Positions 14,699 through 24,119 of a DNA stretch of 64,000 nt are shown here, one piece after another; positions within the stretch are counted from its first letter, which is position 1; every line of letters begins with the position of its first letter. The notes beneath the pieces are model-generated. The model saw only the letters and a list, made by a program, of their open reading frames with translations, searched no databases and had not been told where the DNA came from. The DNA comes from Lineolata rhizophorae. Lineage: Eukaryota > Ascomycota > Dothideomycetes > Lineolatales > Lineolataceae. The position numbers and the translations under genes were made by a program. The stretch is taken from assembly GCA_010093515.1 (NCBI GenBank), contig MU001689.1, forward strand, positions 303,502 to 367,501, given 5' to 3'.

Positions 14699-15096
14699 TC
14701 AAACCATGCTTTTGTGGAACCGTCCCTGGGTCTGCGTCCTGCTCTTACGAGTTCGGAGAAACACGGCTACCGCGCCAACGATAACACCGAGGAAAAAGAA
14801 CTTCTGCATCATGCTCAGCCCCTCTTCCGACATGGCCACCGCTGCTCCTCCCTCCAGCTCTGGCGCAATGTCACTACCGTACTCCGGCGACTTGGGTGTC
14901 TCCGGTGTCGTGATCGTTAAGTCCAATTCGTCTCCTTCGCGAGCAGGCTCTGAGGAGCCGACGATATCTTGTGGGGAGTCAGAAATCAGGGCATAAAGAC
15001 CAACCATCACACAACCGCTGAGCCGCAAGAGGCAAGGGGAAAAGGAGACAGTAGCCGGCCCCGGCTGTTTTCTCTACAGCTCCTCGTGCGTCACAC
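14699..15096 (-). other. cypB: Alternative 3' intron and tail exon of the cyclophilin (membrane form)
   Basis: After the HEEL stop the same reading frame stays open for about 120 codons, to 14699. A candidate intron at 15096-14968 (129 bases, GTGTGA...CACAAG, CTGAC near the 3' end) starts 23 bases before the end of the HEEL reading frame and removes the retrieval signal together with its stop. Joining exon 15312-15097 to 14967-14699 keeps the frame and gives 292 residues in all. The new tail has an acidic Ser/Thr/Pro-rich linker, then one hydrophobic span (KFFFLGVIVGAVAVFL) followed by RTRKSR, and ends about 20 residues later. This reads as a type I membrane anchor with a short basic cytosolic end. 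Alternatively the frame from the ATG at 15007 could be a separate 102-codon gene, but there is little room for a promoter. The splice sites are inferred, not shown. Confidence 0.6.
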
Positions 15097-15953
15097 CTTC
15101 TGATTCCATAGGCAGCTCGCCGCTTTTTGCGATTTTGACCGTCTTGAACGGTCGGTCGCCACCACCCTTCTTCACGTTTTGAACCGCATCCACCACGTCA
15201 TAACCCTCGAGAACCTCTCCAAACACGACGTGGCGGCCATCTAGCCACGACGTGATGGCAGTCGTGATGAAAAACTGGCTACCGTTGGTGTCCTTCCCCG
15301 AGTTCGCCATACCTGAAACACAGCATTGTCAATTCTTGTTACGTCGCAAACGTGTCCGTGTCGAACATACTTAGAATGCCCTTCTTGCTGTGCCGTAGCT
15401 TGAAGTTCTCGTCAGGGAACTTCTGGCCGTAGATGGACTTCCCGCCAGTGCCGTCGCCGTTGGTGAAATCACCACCTTGGATCATGAAATCCTTAATGAC
15501 GCGGTGGAAGGTGGAGCCCTCATATCCGAAACCCTTCTCGCCAGTAGCCAGAGCACTAATTAAGTAGATTTAGCTGTATGTTCTAAAGCGCCATGGTGGA
15601 TGTGTTTTACCGGAAGTTCTCTGCAGTCTTTGTTCAGTTAGCAATCGCCCAAAAGTGACTCCATACTGTGCACGCAAATAGTAGAGCGCATTACCTTAGG
15701 AACAGTTCTGCCATACAGCCCTATCACAATTCGCCCCATCGGTTCATCATCATGAGTGATGTCAAAGTACACCTATGCGCCCCGTCGATTTAGCGACCCG
15801 ACTTTGACGTCAAACGAAGTCAGCCTTAGAAATCCGTACCTTGTTGGTGACTTTGGGTCCTCTTGGTTGCTGTTCTTCTGCCTGCGCAAGATAGATCGAG
15901 GCGACCGACAGAACGAGCAACAGCGAAAGCAGGAAGCGCTTGAACGATGCCAT
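15074..15953 (-). CDS. cypB: ER cyclophilin B, peptidyl-prolyl cis-trans isomerase (HEEL form)
   Basis: Five exons on the minus strand: 15953-15840, 15772-15695, 15627-15611, 15555-15371, 15312-15074, giving 210 residues. The first ~25 residues are a signal peptide. The cyclophilin domain follows: [75 protein letters not shown] and the drug-site tryptophan in [11 protein letters not shown]. The catalytic Arg, Phe and Met of the [11 protein letters not shown] segment are present. The protein ends in HEEL, a KDEL-type retrieval signal, so it should act on folding proteins in the ER lumen. Exon 3 is only 17 bases. The gene is divergent from uS13m, with 254 bases between the starts. A second, spliced 3' end is possible (see the next entry). 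Confidence 0.93.
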
Positions 15954-16207
15954 CTTGGACTTCTATACAGTCTATCGAAGGCTGGTGAAGCAGGTAAGAG
16001 AGCGTGGAGTGGCTCAAGGAGTGCGTGTCCTCGAGGCGCCGAGCGTGGTCCGAGCGCGTATCCGAAACGCTCTGCACGTGATAAGTCGCTGGGTCCTGGA
16101 CAATTCGGCTTTCTGCGCGCTCCACAAGCCGCGGCAGACGTGCGGCTCCGCGACAACAACCAGTCCATCAATTCGTCAAAGACCATTGTGAAGGGGAACG
16201 GTTCGAG
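15954..16207. promoter_or_regulatory. Shared divergent promoter, cyclophilin and uS13m
   Basis: Only 254 bases separate the divergent start codons at 15953 (minus) and 16208 (plus), so the promoters and both 5' leaders must overlap or be very compact. No TATA-like box is obvious. Confidence 0.55.
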
Positions 16208-16752
16208 ATGGTAAGAATGTACGCAGCAATTTTGGGCGCCCAACTACTAACTTGCCACCAGGTTTTCATACTCGGAATCAACTTCTCCGAGCGAAAGATG
16301 GTCGCCGTATGTTCGCGCAATCATTTTCGTCCAACGCGCTTTCGAGCCGGACACAGAAACCATGGCTAACAGCTTCCTAGAAAGCCCTCCAGGGGTTTTT
16401 TGGCATAGGGCCGTCGGTTAGCCGTACTATCATGGCTCACCACCACATCCACAAGACCTGTAGAATCGGCCAGCTGAGCCAGGACCAGGTCGTGAGCATG
16501 CAGTCCGAGCTTTCAAACATGACGATCGAGAACAATCTACGTCGGAAGATTTTGGACAACATCAAGCGACTAAGAGATATCGGTGCATACAGGGGTAGGA
16601 GGCATGCTATGAATCTACCAGTGAGGGGCCAGCGAACAAGAACGCAGGTGTGTTGAGAGGCCCGAGAAACCAAATGCTTTCCAGGGGATTGTCTAACAGG
16701 TCTACAGATCAAAACTGCAACGAAACTCAACCGGGTCGAGCGAAGGTTATGA
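16208..16752 (+). CDS. SWS2: Mitochondrial small-ribosomal-subunit protein uS13m
   Basis: Four exons (16208-16210, 16262-16306, 16381-16647, 16708-16752) give 119 residues. The start codon alone forms the first coding exon: ATG is followed directly by GTAAGA, and translation resumes at VFILGINFSERK. The body matches S13: GFFGIGPSVSRTIM, DIGAYRGRRHAMNLPVRGQRTRTQ|IKTATKLN, ending in RVERRL. This protein sits in the head of the mitochondrial small subunit at the subunit bridge. Introns are short with clear branch points (ACTAAC, GCTAAC, TCTAAC). The homology call is firm; the first exon rests on splice logic but gives the expected N-terminus. Confidence 0.92.
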
Positions 16753-17061
16753 CGTCTTGGATCTCATCTTCTATCACAAAGCATATTCAGGCGTTTCATA
16801 ATTGCTGGTGTGCATACTAGCATTATAAAGATTTCTGTAAACTAGGGCCATTGTACATTAAACTATCGTTCTAGCCAACATGGAAGTTCTTTCAGCCTGC
16901 TGCTAATTGACGTTAGGTAACTAGATCATTATTGGCCTTTCAGCCCGAGATATTTCGAGCCTCGTCTATCCCTACTTATTCTAGAAGTCACTAAGCACAT
17001 GACATGTCGGCAACACTCCGTACTTCGAGGACAGCAATTATCTCCCTTAGTAGACAACGAT
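16753..17061. other. Convergent intergenic gap
   Basis: This AT-rich 309 bases between the 3' ends of uS13m and the dienelactone hydrolase holds no further feature that I can see. Confidence 0.6.
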
Positions 17062-17974
17062 TCATCCAAGATACTTCTTGAACCATTGAATACCTTGTTG
17101 TTCCGCATCATCCATGGCTTGCCTATCTTTATCACTACTCCAATCCCCTCTCAACGCAAAGCCATGCACTTGATCTTCATAAATTTTCACCTCTGTTGGC
17201 ACACCCTGCCCCTGTCCCTGCTTCATCTCCATTAACCCTACAAGCTGCTTCTGCTCCGCCTCTCCTACCAAGCTATCCTTCTCGCCCAGAGCCAGACTCA
17301 GTGGCTTCGCCACCGGCTCCAAGTCCGTCGGTCTCGCCAGCAGCGACGGATGGCACGCGACGGCCGCATCCACCGCAAGGCCGGGTTCTGCCCCCCTGTG
17401 CGTCGCCAGAATCGCGTAGCGCCCGCCCCAGCAGAAGCCGATGACGCCCACCTTATCAGTGCCCGGGATGAGCCGCACGGCGCGGATGAACTGCTCCATG
17501 AGCGGTTTCGTGACGGCCTCGCGGTGACGGATCAGCCAGGGGCCCAGGGTGGCGCCGACTTTGGCCGTCTTCGCCGCGCTAGCCGTCAGAGAGAGCTGCT
17601 CGCGCTCGCGCAACGAGGGCTCTACGTCGTCGAGGAACGAGATGGGGAGCGAGTCGCCTTGGTGCAGGTCCGGGACGTAGCAGCAGAAGCCGGCTTTAGC
17701 GTAGTTATCGGCGAGGAGCCGAACGTTAGGGAACTCGTAGCCGAAAACTAGAATTGGGACGGAGGCATATCGCGTCAGTTGTCGCACACTACAGCTTTGC
17801 ATATGGGCTTTACTAACTGTCGGTAAGGAATATGACGGTTTTCTCTGTTGAGCCGGTCTCCGGCTCAGAGATGTAGGCTTCCAGTCCTCCAATTTGGGAG
17901 ACATGGCCTTTGGGCTTGCCCTCTTTAACCTTTCCTGAGAGGCAGCACGAGCTCATGCCAACTCCGGTAGACAT
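17062..17974 (-). CDS. Dienelactone hydrolase family protein
   Basis: Exons 17974-17818 and 17747-17062 (70-base intron GTTAGT...TTCTAG) give 280 residues. The join restores the family phrase LTDIFGYEFPNVRLLAD. The alpha/beta-hydrolase nucleophile is a cysteine in GFCWGG, the acid is the Asp of LGEKDSLV, and the catalytic His lies in DQVHGFALRG, the complete Cys-Asp-His triad of this family. In bacteria the enzyme opens dienelactones in chlorocatechol breakdown; fungal members are numerous and mostly uncharacterised, so the substrate is unknown. No signal peptide is seen, so it is likely cytosolic. The start is the first ATG in frame, just before the conserved SSCCLSG segment. Confidence 0.9.
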
Positions 17975-18246
17975 TGTTGAGGAATATCAATGCGCGCAGC
18001 GAATTGAATTATAATCTGGGAACAAGAGCTCCAAAGATTCTGCGTATAGATTTCCAGTTGTCGTGCCATAAAATCTCCAGAATATAAGTCTAGCGTAACT
18101 GTATAGGGCCGACGCGGAATAACATCATACTACGCGTGGATTTCTTGGGAGTATCTGACGTACACTGGTGGCGGGCGATAAAATGAAAGTGGATGATAGA
18201 TTTTGACTTTATATTGCATAAATCCAGAATTTGCATTCTAAGTCTT

Positions 18247-18341
18247 GGTTGTATAGTGTAGGGGTTAGCACGAGGGATTCTGATGCCTCTTCTCATGAAT
18301 CAGAAACTTCCCTAAACCCCGGTTCGAATCCGGGTACGACC
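18247..18341 (+). tRNA. tRNA-Gln (anticodon CUG) with a 24-base intron
   Basis: The acceptor stem GGTTGTA pairs with TACGACC (one G-T pair). D-arm stem GTGT/GCAC, anticodon stem AGGGA/TCCCT, and T-arm CCCGG-TTCGAAT-CCGGG all fold. The anticodon CTG is at 18280-18282. The intron, 18284-18307, lies one base 3' of the anticodon, the standard eukaryotic position. Its ATCAGAA can pair with TTCTGAT around the anticodon, as the splicing endonuclease requires. A run of T starts shortly after the 3' end (18348 onward), serving as a polymerase III terminator. The mature length is 71 before CCA addition. Confidence 0.95.
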
Positions 18342-18344
18342 TTA

Positions 18345-18370
18345 AAATCTTTTTACTTTTTTTCTTTTTG
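18345..18370 (+). terminator. Polymerase III T-run terminator of tRNA-Gln
   Basis: Successive T tracts (five T, then seven T, then five T) lie within 30 bases of the tRNA 3' end, the usual RNA polymerase III stop signal. Confidence 0.8.
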
Positions 18371-19455
18371 TCTTCGCTACCTGGTGTTTCAGTCCCATGC
18401 CCTCCTACAAAGTTTTGTGTCTATGTGTGCGCTTCATTTTCGTATAACAGGCCTAAAAAGTGTTCGTTCGGCCCGCCTCTGGACGGCGAACTCTGTTAGC
18501 GGGATCATGTGCAAAGCACACTGCATTGTGCTAGCCAATTACATATCCTTAAGTTCCCCGCGTTAGCGCAGATTACAGACACTAAAGCAGAAGAAATTTT
18601 CTCTAGAAACTAGTCGCTCCGAATTCCCCGATGCACAACTCGCGACACAATCACATGCAAGCTGCAAAATTGGAGCCGGCTTAGGCTCCAATCGAGCCCC
18701 GGCACCTGCGCTCCCCTTCGTCTTGGCAAGCAGCGCAGGATGTGAAACCGTGCCGCGTCAGCTGCAGGAGCGGAGCTGTGCTTTGTTGAATTCGTCTGCG
18801 TCTGCGGTCAGTAAATCGGTGGGACTGGTCTGGAGCTGTGATATTGGCCCAGCCTAGCCGTCGGCTTTGGCTCCTTTCCCTCAGAACTTGGGCTGTTTGA
18901 AGATCCGCAGGCTCCGTAGCGGCCCCTGATCCAAGATCCAGCTAAACGCAAGAACATGTGGGGCCCCATGCCTATGTACGGATACAGGTCCAGCAGTTGG
19001 TCCTATCTAACACATGAGTCGGCGACCCGATTGATTATTTTACGGAGTACTTAGTTCATTCAAGCACTCTAAATCTTCACAAAAGCTATTTAACCGAAAA
19101 GCGCACTGCGGACCCATAACTGATTGATAACTTGTACATAGCACTGAGTACTTAATTGATCTATTCCAAGCATTACAACACCGAGCACCCACAACCAACG
19201 AGCACATTTTTCTTTAGCGCAATAATGATATCCATAGATGCACTACCGCACGCAGACTATAAAATGGACTGTTGCATTTGATGCATGTCTTTGAGGGTTT
19301 CTGCCTTGTCTTCCGAGGTAACTGGATCACGTGAATGGCTTGTGTTTGGTGTTCACTCAGACGACAAGCCCCGGCTGAGCGACGATCGGAAAACCTAGAG
19401 ACAACGCCGTTGCATACCTGTCATCAAGCCATCAGCACCTACACTATTCATTCAA
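18371..19455. other. Intergenic gap
   Basis: About 1.1 kb with no supported gene or RNA. The last few hundred bases would be the promoter of the CorA-like gene. Confidence 0.5.
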
Positions 19456-21317
19456 ATGGCTAGCACCTCGCAGCCTAGCATGAACACTCAAGAATCTTAC
19501 CCTTTCAAGAGCGCGCACTTCGACCCGGTTCAAATATCAGGTACCCATGTTCAACATCTTCTACGCAAGCATATTCGTTTTGCTACAGCGTCAAGTCTCT
19601 GGTGTATTTCTATAGAGGGTTTCAAAACATGTAAGTTGAGGTTGCTAGATCCAAATATCCTTTAGCTCCGACGTAGTGGCCTTTTTCAACTACGGAGTTC
19701 AAACCGCGCAGTCTTTCGCGTCGTGTATCAGAGCCGCTCCGAGTGTATATGAAACAAAAACTAATGAAACATCCCACGACAAGCTCAAAATTACTTGAAT
19801 GGCGATTCTTCTCTTGCTACCGCTTTGGACAATCTTGAGGTTTGTTTCAGAACCGAGTTTGGAATCTATACTAGCTTTCAATAAGCTTACACCAGTGATC
19901 ACCTCAGTTAACTAGAGAGAGCAAGGAGCGCAGAGTCGATGTTTTGTAAGTAAATGTTGCTTCTACAGATACGTATTCTACTGACAATTGCCCTGTAGCT
20001 TTGGGTGGCTCCGAAATAGCGCCAATATTTCACTATCTCTGCCCATGTTTCTTCGTCTTGCAGAGGATACGGCTATTCCACCGCAGTTTATAGAAGTTCT
20101 CTCATCGAACAACGGCTGTTATGCATCATCCCAAGTCATAGACGAAAGCAGTGGTGATCCCTCCATATGCCGTACGCACTTTCAGTTATTTAACGTACGT
20201 AATCTCGGTAGTATGTTGCTAATGATTGATTTTTAGATATATACTTCAAGATGCCATGGGGACCTTACTTCAATGGAACCGCCTATTTCGGGTACCACAT
20301 CTATACTAGGAGGGCCATTGCTCTTTCGTTGTTTGACAGAACGATGCACGATGACTTCATAGAGATCTACAGCAAGGGTGGTTCCAGCGCTACTGATCCG
20401 TTGGCTGTTTTGAGCCTATTGATCATCGAAAGCCGCAAGCATCTCGAAGGCGAGCGCAGGAAAGTGGACGACATTGTTGTCAAGAGGGAGAGCGAAACGG
20501 GAACGACATTCATCAATGTTAGAGACCAAATTGTCGCCCCAATAGAGGCCTATGCCTCCCTTTACAACAGAGTGCAAGACACAAATCAGCACGTCATGTA
20601 CTTTGAACGGACTGTTGAATTTCAAGTGGGACTAGTGCATTTCTTGATACAGCAGCATGACGCGCTGACCAAAATTCGATTCGATGCTTCAGCGGACAGC
20701 AGCGAACGAATCAGGGTCAAAGTCGGGGCGCAGAGAGTAACCGACTCGTTGAATATGAGTGCGACCTTGATAGAGCAAATGCTAGAGCAAGTCCGTACTC
20801 TAGCTGCGCGCATCAAGATCCAGATTGCACTTGTGAGTCTATTATCATTTGAGATCGCGAGAATCCATATTGACGTTGACTCAGGTTGAAGGTAGGTTCA
20901 ACCAGTACAACAGCGAGAACACTGTATCGATCGCACGAGAAACCAGACGGGATAGTGTCTCGATGAAAACGATCGCCGCTCTGACCATGGTCTTTTTGCC
21001 TGGGACCTTCACTTCGGTTTGTAGCCAGGAGAAACGCATGATTCCTTGTCGATTCAAGACTAACCTCTCCAAAGGCTCTGTTTAGCATGACCTTTTTTAA
21101 CGCGGACCCTGTCGAGGCCGGCGGCGATCTCAGAGTTAGCAGCAGCTGGTGGATTTACGCTGCTGTGACAATCCCGCTGACCATCGCGGTTCTCATGTGT
21201 TGGATTCTGTGGATTAGGTATAGAGGAGATGGCCTAGGAATCACACAGTCTGGATTTCTGAGGCACAATGTGATGTGGTTGAAAGGGAAAGTGACGAGAA
21301 ACCACAAACGTTCCTGA
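19456..21317 (+). pseudogene. CorA-like fungal membrane protein, 5' part apparently frame-broken
   Basis: The 3' two-thirds reads well through GT-AG introns: 19908-19945, 19999-20171, 20237-20832, 20885-21016 and 21075-21317. Typical features of fungal CorA-like proteins follow: ESYPFKSAHFDPVQ near the start, ALDNLE|LTRESKERRVDVF, AEDTAIPPQFIEVL, a long helical DPLAVLSLLIIESRKHLE region, EGRFNQYNSENTVSIA, and SMKTIAALTMVFLPGTFTS before two membrane spans. The 5' part (19456-19839) is in three frames: one in-frame TAG near 19664 with a frame change near 19650, and a one-base loss near 19785 (the change from ...TSHDKL to QNYLNG). No pair of good splice sites explains these, so the copy looks decayed, unless the breaks are assembly errors. 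The expected role is a Mg2+-channel-like or signalling membrane protein. The GMN motif of true CorA is not seen; its place has SMTFFN. Confidence 0.65.
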
Positions 21318-21560
21318 AGAATATATTGTAGCCTTTTCGTCATATATAGTCATATTGGGCGTAGGTGCGTGTTTGTACTCTCAGGCATTTCACAGGCAGT
21401 TTGAGAACTCAGGTCTAGTCAAGTATAGTAGACGACTCTTCACAAAGCCCAGCAACTGATACCGATTCATAAACTTTCTCGAAAGGCATACCACCCTCGA
21501 CAGCCTCACTAACATCTAAGTACTAGTCGTCGTTTTCATATACACACATCGAAGTGCATA

Positions 21561-23828
21561 TCACTCAGGTGCCTCGACTCCATTCGATTCTGACTTACCA
21601 CCCGGCATTTTAGTCTCCGCCTTTGGCACGATGAAAACAGTTGCTCCATGCCGTCCCTTAAACCGCTGCCATCTGCCTAGTCTATGCTGCTGAGCTGTAG
21701 CAACAACAACACAAAGCTGCTGCTCGCCTTCCGCTTCGCCGAGTTCAAGCACCTGAATCCCATTAACCACGCCACGAAGCGGGCAGTTCGTTCCAGGTTC
21801 GAAATTCTTAGGCGGCTTGCTCTGAACCTCCGCCACGCTGCCATTATTCTGCACTTCCATATTACTTCCGTGTTCATTCTCAAGCCCATCGTCCTTAACG
21901 GCACCCCGCTTTGCCAGAGCGTTCAACCCCTTCAGCTGACTGCTGTCGACTTCACCAAGAGCCCCCACTGCTTCCAAGCCCGCCTTCTTCCCACCCCTCT
22001 GATCCTCCCACCACCGCCACACTCTGACTCTGCCATCCCAGCTACCGCTTAAAAACACATCCGAGCCCGGCACGCTCGCCAGAGCCGTGACACCTCTTGG
22101 CAAGCGCTGGCGCTCCCACTTCCGCGGATCCGGGTGCACTTCAGCGGCGAGCTCATCAAGAGATGGCGGGTTGTCGAGCCCGTGCGCAAACTGTATCGCC
22201 GCAAGAGACTTCTTACGGTGTACGGAGAAGAGCTCGAGAGTTCCTGTAGCGGAGCCCGTGATGAAATGAGTGGGTGAAAGGGGAAGCACACAGTCGAGTG
22301 AGGAGGCCACATTGACGTAAGAAGGTGTGGTGATGCCGAGAGCTGCGTCCCCATCCGTGGATGCTAAGATGCCGTTGGGGGGTCTGCTCTCACTGCCCAG
22401 TTTTCTATTTTTGGTCTCCTTGGTCCCCTTGGTCTCCTTGTCCTTGTTGCCGCCGCTGCCGCCTCCGCGGAACACTAATTGGCTCTCCTCAACCACCTTC
22501 CATAGCCGCGCCGTCCGGTCGCGTGCTCCTACGCTGATGCAGGTCTCTTCTGTCCCTAGGCCCGCTCGCACATCTAGGACATCATCCTGGTGTCCGAATA
22601 GCGTCTCGACATAACCTATCGCATCATGAGCCACCGTCCATACTTTAATCGTCCGATCAGTGCTTGCAGAGAACAGTTGCTGCGGCCGATTCGCATGCGA
22701 TGATATTCCTCCAATCACAGGAGCCACGCTTTTGAAGGACAGGGCAGTAATGGCACCACGATGTTGGCCCTGAAAGACTTTGAGCAGGTTGAGTGTTTGC
22801 TTCTGCGGTTTTTGAGGGTGTTGTATCGGTGTGGTAGACCAGATGGCAAGGGTGCCAGCAGCAGAACCGGCGGCGAGGAAGGAACCACAGGGTGAAAGGG
22901 CGATGGAAAGGATTTTGCGGGATTTGCTAGCTTTTCGAGTGCTTGAAGGATGGTGGTTCGCGGTATTTGGGGTTGGGAGGCGGGCATATGCGGTCTGTCG
23001 AGGGCGGCTTGACGGAGTGTTGTTGGAGCCTTGGGGTGCTTGCTTAGTTGACTCCTCTGACGATCCTCCGTTGTGGCTCTCTTCCATATTCGCACCTTCG
23101 TCCCAACTCGTTCCATTCGCCATCTTTCGTTCCGATTTTCCCTGGCCACTACGATCTGTCCTTGACTGAAGTGCCATGCCCTTCATACTCCAGCCGACAA
23201 CGCTCCCGTCCTCTCCAGCGGTCCAAATTGTTCCGACCTTACCCGCACTATCCCTTTCGACAACTCCAGCCGCCACACCCGTAATTTTCTGTCCAGCCCT
23301 AAATCCAACGCCGCGTGCTGCACCCCACCCAAACTGCTCCACAATATACCTATAAACCTTTCCCTGGCTCTGCGCCACGTCCGCCTTCAATCTCTGTGCG
23401 ACCAAGTCGCGCCCAGCAAGTAGCTCGCGATCGATATCCTCCGCATCGAATCCAGCCTCATCGACCACTACTTCCCGCCTCACGCGCTCGAGGTACCGCT
23501 CCGCGAGGCGGCGTCGCCGGGCCGCCGCAGTGGTGTCTCTGCGATCGTCGTCGCTTGCACCCGAGACGTCCGACTCCACGTCAGACGACAGGTCTGAGAG
23601 TCCTTCCGAAAGCCGCTCAGCCGCATCGTCGGAGAGATCGCTGCCCGATATTGACTCTTCGCGGGCTTCCTTGCGGCTTCGCGGAGCGGTGTTTCGCCGC
23701 TTGGACGTGGCGCCAGATTGCTCGCTGCGCTTGCGTTTCTTTTGCGACGCTGGTGTCGTGAAGAAAGAAGACATGGCGCTCCGTCCTTTCCTTCTGGTTG
23801 CGATTGAGCCCGGCGTGGGCGGAGACAA
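21561..23828 (-). CDS. RRP9: U3 snoRNP protein Rrp9 (U3-55K), WD40
   Basis: A single exon of 755 residues. The N-terminus is basic and Ser-rich (nuclear/nucleolar), followed by an acidic stretch and the Rrp9-specific helix segment RRRRLAERYLERVRREVVVDEAGFDAEDIDRELLA with QRLKADVAQSQGKVYRYI. The remainder is a WD40 propeller (for example LFSASTDRTIKVW, TCISVGARDRTARLW, VFLSGSWDGRVRVWRW) carrying long fungal low-complexity loops, which explains the length over yeast Rrp9 (573 residues). Rrp9 binds the U3 box B/C RNA and is needed for early 18S rRNA processing. The second Met, at 23774 (MSSFFTTPASQKKRKR), fits the family start better than the first at 23828, so the true N-terminus may be 18 residues shorter. 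Confidence 0.9.
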   Translation of the reverse strand: MSPPTPGSIATRRKGRSAMSSFFTTPASQKKRKRSEQSGATSKRRNTAPRSRKEAREESISGSDLSDDAAERLSEGLSDLSSDVESDVSGASDDDRRDTTAAARRRRLAERYLERVRREVVVDEAGFDAEDIDRELLAGRDLVAQRLKADVAQSQGKVYRYIVEQFGWGAARGVGFRAGQKITGVAAGVVERDSAGKVGTIWTAGEDGSVVGWSMKGMALQSRTDRSGQGKSERKMANGTSWDEGANMEESHNGGSSEESTKQAPQGSNNTPSSRPRQTAYARLPTPNTANHHPSSTRKASKSRKILSIALSPCGSFLAAGSAAGTLAIWSTTPIQHPQKPQKQTLNLLKVFQGQHRGAITALSFKSVAPVIGGISSHANRPQQLFSASTDRTIKVWTVAHDAIGYVETLFGHQDDVLDVRAGLGTEETCISVGARDRTARLWKVVEESQLVFRGGGSGGNKDKETKGTKETKNRKLGSESRPPNGILASTDGDAALGITTPSYVNVASSLDCVLPLSPTHFITGSATGTLELFSVHRKKSLAAIQFAHGLDNPPSLDELAAEVHPDPRKWERQRLPRGVTALASVPGSDVFLSGSWDGRVRVWRWWEDQRGGKKAGLEAVGALGEVDSSQLKGLNALAKRGAVKDDGLENEHGSNMEVQNNGSVAEVQSKPPKNFEPGTNCPLRGVVNGIQVLELGEAEGEQQLCVVVATAQQHRLGRWQRFKGRHGATVFIVPKAETKMPGGKSESNGVEAPE

Positions 23829-24119
23829 CTAAATGGAAGGGAAAATTGTTCGTGGGGATAGAAAAAGAGCCGCGTTAGGTTTGAAATTTGCTAGGAAATT
23901 TTGTCTAGCGGGCGGCAAAACTAGGGTCCCCAAAGGCGGTGTGAAGCAGGCGCGCGCCAAGCTCGGAGCTCTGGCTCGCGAGGCAGTCAAGCTTCCGCGT
24001 CCATCATCCCAGAGCTCTAGCACCCGACACTTCACCAAGTCCGCGTCCACCATTCTATCGCCGCTCCTAATCTTCTCGATACCTCCCATTCCACAACTAG
24101 GAACTCCGACATAGCGACC
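23829..24119. promoter_or_regulatory. Shared divergent promoter, RRP9 and PRE1
   Basis: 291 bases separate the divergent start codons. No obvious TATA box is present, as expected for compact housekeeping promoters. Confidence 0.5.
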
